From NCBI GenBank assembly GCA_037349315.1, contig JBAIAC010000004.1:41481001-41545000 (forward strand): a stretch of 64,000 nt of DNA, given 5' to 3'. The notes under the pieces were generated by a model. That model was not told where the DNA came from. It made no database searches and was given only the letters and a program-made list of their open reading frames with translations. Shown piece by piece: positions 57,970 through 64,000 of the stretch. Position 1 is the first letter of the stretch, and the number at the start of each line of letters is the position of its first letter. The DNA is from Chelydra serpentina. Lineage: Eukaryota > Chordata > Testudines > Chelydridae. The translations under genes were made by a program, and so were the position numbers.

Positions 57970-59400
57970 ATGCACAGTTCGCGGGGCTTCAAGGAGTGCT
58001 GCACCTGTAAAGAGGTGATCCTGATTGAGGATAAGCACTCTCAGTGCATTCACTGCCTCGGGAAAGGCCACATACAGCAGAAGTGTGGCCTTTGCCAACA
58101 ACTCCGAACAAGATCTCGCAAAGACAGAGCTCCACCAGAAGATCATCTTCATGGAGGCAGCTCTCTGACCCCAGTCACCTGGTAGACATGAGTCTTCCCC
58201 ACAACCTTCTACATTTAAGGGATGTGGGTTGAAGAAACAGGCTGTGGACCCTTCTCACAAATCATCTAAGAAGAGAGTGGGAAGTCCCTTAGTGAGCCCC
58301 GATATAGCTGTAAGCAATCACTATCTCGACTGATCTCTTCAGCATTGCTGGAACCAAGACCATCTCAATCTGGCACCCATGCCTCACGAAGATCAACAGC
58401 TACTGGTACCACTGACAGGCTCATGGACCCAATGGGCATGGGCGCTGAATCATTGGTATTTAATGACAAGAGCAAACACTCTAAAAAGACACTTCCAGTA
58501 TGCGAGTCCACTTTAGTACTGCCAGAGACAGCTCGCCCAGCATCTAAGAGACAAGGGTAGACAAGGTCTCCAATCCCCCCTTCCCAGCACTGCCACCCAC
58601 GCCAGGATGATCGGTACTGGCAGAATCCCACCATTCCGGAGACCTTTGCATGCTGGATGCATCCAAATCCTCACCTCTCGGTACCAAGACCTCTGCTCTG
58701 ATCTTCTACCAAACACGAGAAGTAGTGTCACAATACTCCTCCCAAGCCTCTTTTTATGCTTACTACCACGGATGTACCCAGAGATGGCCCCACGACCACC
58801 ACCATCATCTTAGTACGGCCACCTCTGGGCGCCAACACTGGGCTCTATAGCACCACAGTGGCTATATTGGGACCCTTGGGTGCCGCACTAACATCATGCC
58901 TCTCGAGCTTCAAGCCTCACCTGAGAACCTCCAGGCACACCCCATCGGCCACAGCACCCAGAGCTTTGGAACAGCCTCAAGAGGTAGAGAAACAGGAAGC
59001 TGGTACCAAGGCAGAAGTGACACTGAGGACCATATCTTCCTTTTCGCCAGACAAATGCATTATACCTCCACCATCATCTTTGGCAGACAACTTTTGTCTT
59101 TTCCAGGAGCTGGCAGAAAGGGTGGCAGACACTCTCCAGATACCATTGGAGGAAGTCCAGGATGCCTACCATCAGCTCCTTGACATCCTCCACTCTTCAT
59201 CTCCTCAAAGATTGCCCTGCTGATTAATGAGGCCATTTTAGACCCTGCAAAGACTATGTGGCAAACACCGCCATCAGTGACCCCAACCTGCAAGCGAGCA
59301 AACAAAAAATACTATGTCCCCACCAAAGAGTATGAATTCCTATTTTCCCACCCGCCACCCAACTCCGTTGTGGTGGATGCTGTCAACTACCACAGCTGAC
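57970..59400 (+). pseudogene. DIRS-like gag region with Cys/His motif
   Basis: The first frame (57970-58185) begins 'MHSSRGFKECCTCKEVILIEDKHSQC', followed by 'CLGKGHIQQKCGLC': paired Cys-x2-Cys with an intervening His, the N-terminal knuckle of reptilian DIRS gag-like proteins. A later frame (58756-59223) contains 'LADNFCLFQELAERVADTLQIPLEEVQ', then 'HQLLDIL'; after a stop it continues in 'KKYYVPTKEYEFLFSHPPPNSVVVDAVN'. The pieces are in the right order but broken by stops and shifts. None is a host gene. Confidence 0.58.
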
Positions 59401-60889
59401 AACACCAGTCAAGGGCTACTCCCTATGATAGGGATTGGAAGCACCTTGATCTTTTCAGGCAGAAAAGCGTAACAGTCAGCCACTCTACAGTTCTGTATCG
59501 CCAACTACCAAACCCTCACAGTGAAATACAACTACATAAAGTACTCTAAACTAAATTACTTTGTTGAAAAGTTGCCTGAAGCACATCGTGACTCCTTTTA
59601 AGGCGATTATCCAAGAGGGCCAATTAGTGGCAAGGACATCGCTGTAATCTGCCCTCGACGTGGCTGACATGGTGGCTAGTCCATTTCCACGGCTGTAGTG
59701 ATGCAACGAGTGTCATGGCTTCATTTGATGGGATTCCTGAAAGAGGTGCAGTCCTTCCCTTTGAGGGCATGAAGCTCTTTGCTGAGAAGACTAACACCTC
59801 CCTTCATACCCTGAAGGACTCCAGGGCTACCCTCCGGTCACTGGGTATCTATACACTGTAAGAAAAGAGATGATTTAGTCCCTAGTCCCATCATAGACCA
59901 CAAGAGTCTTAGTACCATCCTCAGAGCCACTACAAGCAGCAAAGAAAGAAAGGGAAATTCCCTAAACACAAACCATCTGGCCCACAATCCTTGTCCTAGC
60001 CCTCCACTTTGAGTTGAGGCACTGTTAGACCATTCCCCCGACTGACACAGCCGAGCATCATTCCGCACTCACTTAGCCAGGAAGATGAACTTGAAGTATT
60101 TTATTAAATACTTGGCAACGTTCTATATTAAAAATGGTAAGAAGATAGTACCATTCAGTTCCTGTTAAGAGACAGAAAAATACCTAAAAAAATCTTCAAA
60201 TGCCTGCCTTGCAACAGGAGACATCTATGGAATGATCTGACCATATGGAATTTATGTATTGCTCTCTCAGGTCTGATATGGTTGTTCTAAACAAGCTAAT
60301 GGGCACTAGTTGTTATTGATATTAATTCCTTTTTTTCTTTCTTTCATTGGGGTTGAAGGGCTAAAGGGTTATTATCAATTTACTTCCTACTGCCCTAACT
60401 CATGGGAAAGGACCATCAATGTAAAATCCATCATTTGATTAGTAATTATATATATAATCATTGCTTTATTAGATGGTGCTTCCTTAGGACTAGTATATGT
60501 AGGTTTTATTGATAATGTGTGATTACTATAGTTACAATCTTTGGGGCCCCTGGGGATCTCCACATTTCACCTGATCCGGCCCACGCACTCTGGGTGTCAA
60601 GTGTGTATGCATATGTCATTTAGGCCTTCAGGGTATGCACTCTCGACTAAAATGTGGCAATTACTTCAGTAAGAAGGGTTTCCAAACTGCAAACTGTTAG
60701 TCGACCCCTGCTATATGGTTTGTTATAAGGATAAAATTTCTGTATTATTCCCCACACCTCATTCATCCAACACTGAGGAAATACTTCATGCTTCGTAGAG
60801 TTTTGGCATTCTACCTTGACCACAGTAATGCATTCAGAACCTCTAATAGGCTTTTCATAGCCTAGGCCAAGAGAATTAAATGCCAACCA

Positions 60890-61162
60890 GTGGCAACTCA
60901 ATGTATATCACACTGGATCTCTGACTGTGTCAAGCAATGCTATGATCTTGTGAAAGTCTTTCCTCCAGTGAGAGTAATAGCTCACTCCATCAGGGCCCAG
61001 TCCACTTCATCAGCCTTTCTGATCAGTGTTCCCATAACAAATATATGTAAAGTGGCAACGTGCTCATCCGTACATACCTCTTTCAGACATTATGCCATTA
61101 CTCAAGCCTCTTGTGACTATGCTAACTTTAGTAAATCCATGTTGCAGTCTCTGTTCAGATGA
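60890..61162 (+). pseudogene. DIRS-like tyrosine recombinase C-terminal fragment
   Basis: The frame reads 'ISHWISDCVKQCYDLVKVFPPVRVIAHSIRAQSTSSAF', then 'ICKVATCSSVHTSFRHYAITQASCDYANFSKSMLQSLF'. The catalytic 'HSxRAQ' pair, the His of 'VHT' and the Tyr of 'HYA' can be placed; 'ATC' replaces the usual 'ATW'. It matches 27480-27869 along most of its length. N-terminal parts are absent, so it is inactive. Confidence 0.7.
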
Positions 61163-61244
61163 TCCAAAGCCTCACCACTGTAAGGGAACTGCTACAGAGT
61201 CACCTAAAATGGAATGTATACATGCACAATTACTTGAAGAAGAA

Positions 61245-61556
61245 AAACCCCAACAGTTACTTACCTACTGTAACTGTTGTTTTTGGAGATGTGTTGTGCA
61301 CATATAAATTATACAATTCTTCCACCTTGCCTGTGACTTTGGTTAATATTTTCACAAACAGAACAGAGAGGAAGGTGACACACATGCCCCTCTTATGCTC
61401 TTGTCTGGGTGCATGAGGAGAGCAGGGGCACATGCGTTCCCCCATGCTAATTCTGGCAAAAGTCTCTGACTCAAGAACATAGGGCACACACACCCCTAAA
61501 GTGAAATATATATGTGCATAAAACCTTGAAGAACAACAGTTATTGTAGGTAAGTTA
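61245..61556. repeat. Inverted terminus of DIRS copy F
   Basis: The left arm ACAGTTACTTACCTACTGTAACTGTTGTTTTTGG (from about 61253) and the right arm, running to about 61556 with GAAGAACAACAGTTATTGTAGGTAAGT, are imperfect reverse complements about 200 bp apart. The geometry matches 12501-12831. Confidence 0.65.
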
Positions 61557-62795
61557 CCATTGTTTTTTAGTTTCAGGTCTGATTTTTTTTTAATCTTTTT
61601 TTTTTATTGGTTAGTTGGTTTCAGGTTTTATTGTCTACTGCACTGAAGTGTGAAAAAACTGTTGCTCCATTATTTGTCACCTGCTTGATTATATGCCACC
61701 TTGACAAAATGGTTAACTTGACTCAGTGGATTTATTTTATTTACAACACAGTTATATTTCTACATTAAATGCAATTCTGTCCTGACACTGGACCCAGTAG
61801 GACTACTCACACTTAAAGTTAAGTATGTGTTTAAGTGTTTTCAAGGTGGGAGCCTTGGATCATAACATTAGTGTTACACAGCTTTCATCATCATTCATCG
61901 TTTTTCACAGGACCAGTTTTCTGCGGTAGATAAATTGTCAGCAATTGTATCTGTTGGGCTAATGTTATAGATTTTGATCACTTTATGACTACACGTTTAA
62001 ATTATTTTTGTGTATTTTTACTAAGGTGTAATTTGTTTGTGTTTTTATTTTTTAAAAGATTCTGGCAAGAAAACAATAAATGGTTCAAACCTCTAGTGTT
62101 ATGGCATTTCAACAGGAGACTTTATCAAAATTTTACCAAGTCATTCCAGCTAAGTTTTAATAGTTTCTTCCTCTCCTACAAGGAGGGAAAAATCCATATT
62201 TATTATATGAATTGATTCCCACAAGATAGTATATTATTCTGTGTTTTAGAGTGACCAAAAGTGGGGAATAGTCTGGGGGGGAAGTGTGTGGGGTCATAAA
62301 AATACAATATTGACTTCCTCATCTACCTACACCATCAGAAAAAGGTAGATTTGGAAGGAAAATTTAGAGTAGTTATTTATGGATAATAACTGCCAGTTGG
62401 AGGTAATCCAAGCCACGAATTTGGGGGAAAAGGGTGCTGGATTGGGGACTTTGGTTAGACTGATTTATAGAGGTGGGGATCAGCTCCCGATGTGAATGTC
62501 TCCAAAGTTCAAAGAGTATTTGAATCGAGGATTGTAATTTGGGTCCATCTCTGCTGTCCATCCGTGTGCTGAGTGCCTATTCAAATAATTAGGTTTTCTG
62601 GGTTTTGTTACATCTGTCAACTAAATGAGAGCTTAAACACAAAATATTAATTCAGAGACTTCACACTTTGGCTGGTTTTCTATTGCAAAGGCTCTTTTAA
62701 TTACTTTATTAATATATATGGCAATGATAAATTATATAAATTGTTTTGAAATCTATTTGTTCTGCTAAAACTGCAAATCTTTCTCGATATTGTAG
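61557..62795 (+). other. SGCG intron sequence with one ancient repeat
   Basis: About 61765-61865 contains 'GACTACTCACACTTAAAGTTAAGTATGTGTTTAAGTGTTTT', an old dispersed-repeat pattern I recognise from other reptile and bird sequences. The rest is AT-rich and featureless up to the T-rich acceptor before 62796. Confidence 0.5.
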
Positions 62796-63257
<462 letters not shown>

Positions 63258-63290
63258 TCCTTACCCATCCTAAACCAGGATGGGTAAGGA
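63258..63290. repeat. 14-bp inverted repeat at a CR1 5' junction
   Basis: TCCTTACCCATCCT (63258-63271) and AGGATGGGTAAGGA (63277-63290) are exact reverse complements with the loop AAACC. The right arm is the start of the truncated CR1; the left arm lies outside it. Confidence 0.85.
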
Positions 63291-63461
63291 ATGGTGTCCT
63301 TAGCCTCTGTTTGTCAGAGGGGGTGATGGATGGCAGGAGAGAGATCACTTGATCATTACCTGTTAGGTCCACTCACTCCGGGTCACCTGGCATTGGCCAC
63401 TGGGCTGGATGGACCTTTGGTCTGACCCAGTACAGCCTTTCTTATTGTTCTTATGTTCTTA
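63277..63461 (+). mobile_element. 5'-truncated CR1-family LINE fragment
   Basis: Contains 'CCTAGCCTCTGTTTG'-like sequence, 'GATCACTTGATCATTACCTGTT', 'GGCATTGGCCACTG', 'GGGCTGGATGGACCTTTGGTCTGACCCAGTA' and ends TTCTTATGTTCTTA, the sense counterpart of the fragment at 34825-35135. No coding capacity remains. Confidence 0.85.
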
Positions 63462-63761
63462 AATTAGGCACTTTAGGGGTGTAACTGACTGGAGGAAGTC
63501 ATATATATGCTGTTGCAGTTCATTGAAACAGTAGTGTATTTGTGCTTTCATTTTCTCTCTGTCCAGAGAGGGGTATCAATTGGAATTTGAGTGTGATAAA
63601 TTCAAATTTGATATGGTCTTCAGTGCTTGCCTTTACATTCATTACAATGCTGTATCATGCCTGAGGGAACTAACAGAGCTGTCTAAAGTAAACCTCTACC
63701 TTCAAAGTGCTCTGGAGCAAATTAGATAGCGTAAAGTGCCTGAATTATGTCTAGGTTACAG

Positions 63762-64000
63762 TGTAGTAGCCGTGTTAGTCTGTGTCAGCAAAAAGAAAAT
63801 AAGAAAGAAAGAAATACTTGTGGCACCTTAGAGACTAACAAATTTATTTCAGCATAAGCTTTCGTGGGTTAGAACCCACTTCATCGGATGCATGGAATGG
63901 AACATACAGTGGACAGATATTTATACAGTCAGAGAAACATGATAAGGTGGAAGTGCCTATACCAACCTTAAGAGGCTAATTAATTGAGAGGAACCATAAC
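63762..64000 (-). mobile_element. Penelope-like element terminus, reverse orientation, cut by window end
   Basis: Starts CAGTGTAGTAGCCGTGTTAGTCTGTG and continues with 'GGCACCTTAGAGACTAACAAATTTATTTCAGCATAAGCTTTCGTGGG' in overlapping words, then 'ACCCACTTCATCGGATGCATGGA'. It is the same terminus as in the fold-back at 24531. I recognise this as the 3' end of a reptilian Penelope-like element whose other part encodes RT and a GIY-YIG nuclease; those domains are not in the window. An (A)-rich variable stretch (AAAATAAGAAAGAAAGAAA) sits near the end. Confidence 0.72.

Larger units (their letters stand above)
57570..61556 (+). mobile_element. DIRS-like retroelement copy F (gag-like region and recombinase end)
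   Basis: The left terminus has 'GTCTCCTTTGAGTAGTGTCCCTATGGGTG' and 'GGTAGCAGTGTCCATTAGGCCCACACATG', matching the 5' type of the other copies. A decayed gag-like region extends to about 60000. About 60060-60640 is unrelated or too decayed to read; a recombinase C-terminus (60890-61162) and an inverted terminus (61245-61556) close the element. The RT and RNase H domains are missing. It lies wholly inside the intron between SGCG exons at 56.2 and 62.8 kb. Confidence 0.62.

Noticed and set aside
58756..59223. 155-codon open frame as a possible host exon
   Set aside because: Its content ('LFQELAERVADTLQI', 'HQLLDIL') fits the DIRS gag-like region and continues in other frames with DIRS-type sequence; no splice sites match.

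Overview
This is vertebrate nuclear DNA, most likely from a turtle (probably a cryptodire). The main clue is four copies of a tRNA-derived SINE with a CR1-type 3' tail, the arrangement described for the tortoise Pol III/SINE. CR1 LINEs of several ages, DIRS-like tyrosine-recombinase retroelements, Penelope-like elements, hAT non-autonomous elements and a Tx1-like LINE fit the same assignment. No bacterial or organellar genes are present.

The only host gene I can support is gamma-sarcoglycan (SGCG) on the + strand. The window holds its first coding exon (21309-21503), the next exon (56204-56305) and the one after (62796-62883). Reading frame and phase are continuous across the three: 65 codons, 34 codons, then 29 codons plus one base. 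The intron between the first two is about 34.7 kb and is filled with mobile elements; the next is about 6.5 kb. Everything left of 21309 is upstream intron or flank; everything right of 62883 is intron. SGCG is a type II membrane glycoprotein of the muscle dystrophin-glycoprotein complex.

Layout: 0-3.2 kb, old CR1 debris and a degraded DIRS element with two SINEs; 3.2-9.7 kb, LTR-like sequence, a second DIRS fragment and a solo LTR split by a hAT element; 9.7-12.8 kb, a DIRS element interrupted by a CR1 and a hAT and ending in a 62-bp inverted repeat; 12.8-19.6 kb, CR1 fragments (one inside an LTR-like repeat), a Penelope fragment and small DNA transposons; 21.3 kb, SGCG exon; 22.6-28.4 kb, a composite DIRS region carrying a Penelope fold-back, palindromic MITEs, a tandem duplication of about 550 bp and a SINE; 31.6-35.1 kb, SINE, hAT and CR1 fragments; 35.3-40.2 kb, a nearly full-length CR1 on the - strand with both ORFs and two 5'-UTR monomers; 40.4-50.6 kb, a GC-rich block in which a Tx1-like LINE sits inside an LTR-like repeat; 52.5-54.7 kb, hAT and LTR pieces; 56.2 kb, SGCG exon; 57.6-61.6 kb, another DIRS copy with gag-like and recombinase remains; 62.8 kb, SGCG exon; 63.3-64 kb, CR1 and Penelope ends.

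Two patterns stand out. First, several retroelement 5' junctions (two CR1 copies clearly, a third CR1 and one SINE more weakly, plus a Penelope fold-back with its own target duplication) carry short-loop inverted repeats, as if the new strand snapped back and was copied. Second, a Tx1-type LINE lies inside a repeat bounded by TGTGACA/TGTCACA, with a diverged ~19-bp duplication of that repeat on each side. This resembles the site-specific nesting of Tx1 in Xenopus. All transposon coding regions seen here are broken except CR1 ORF1.
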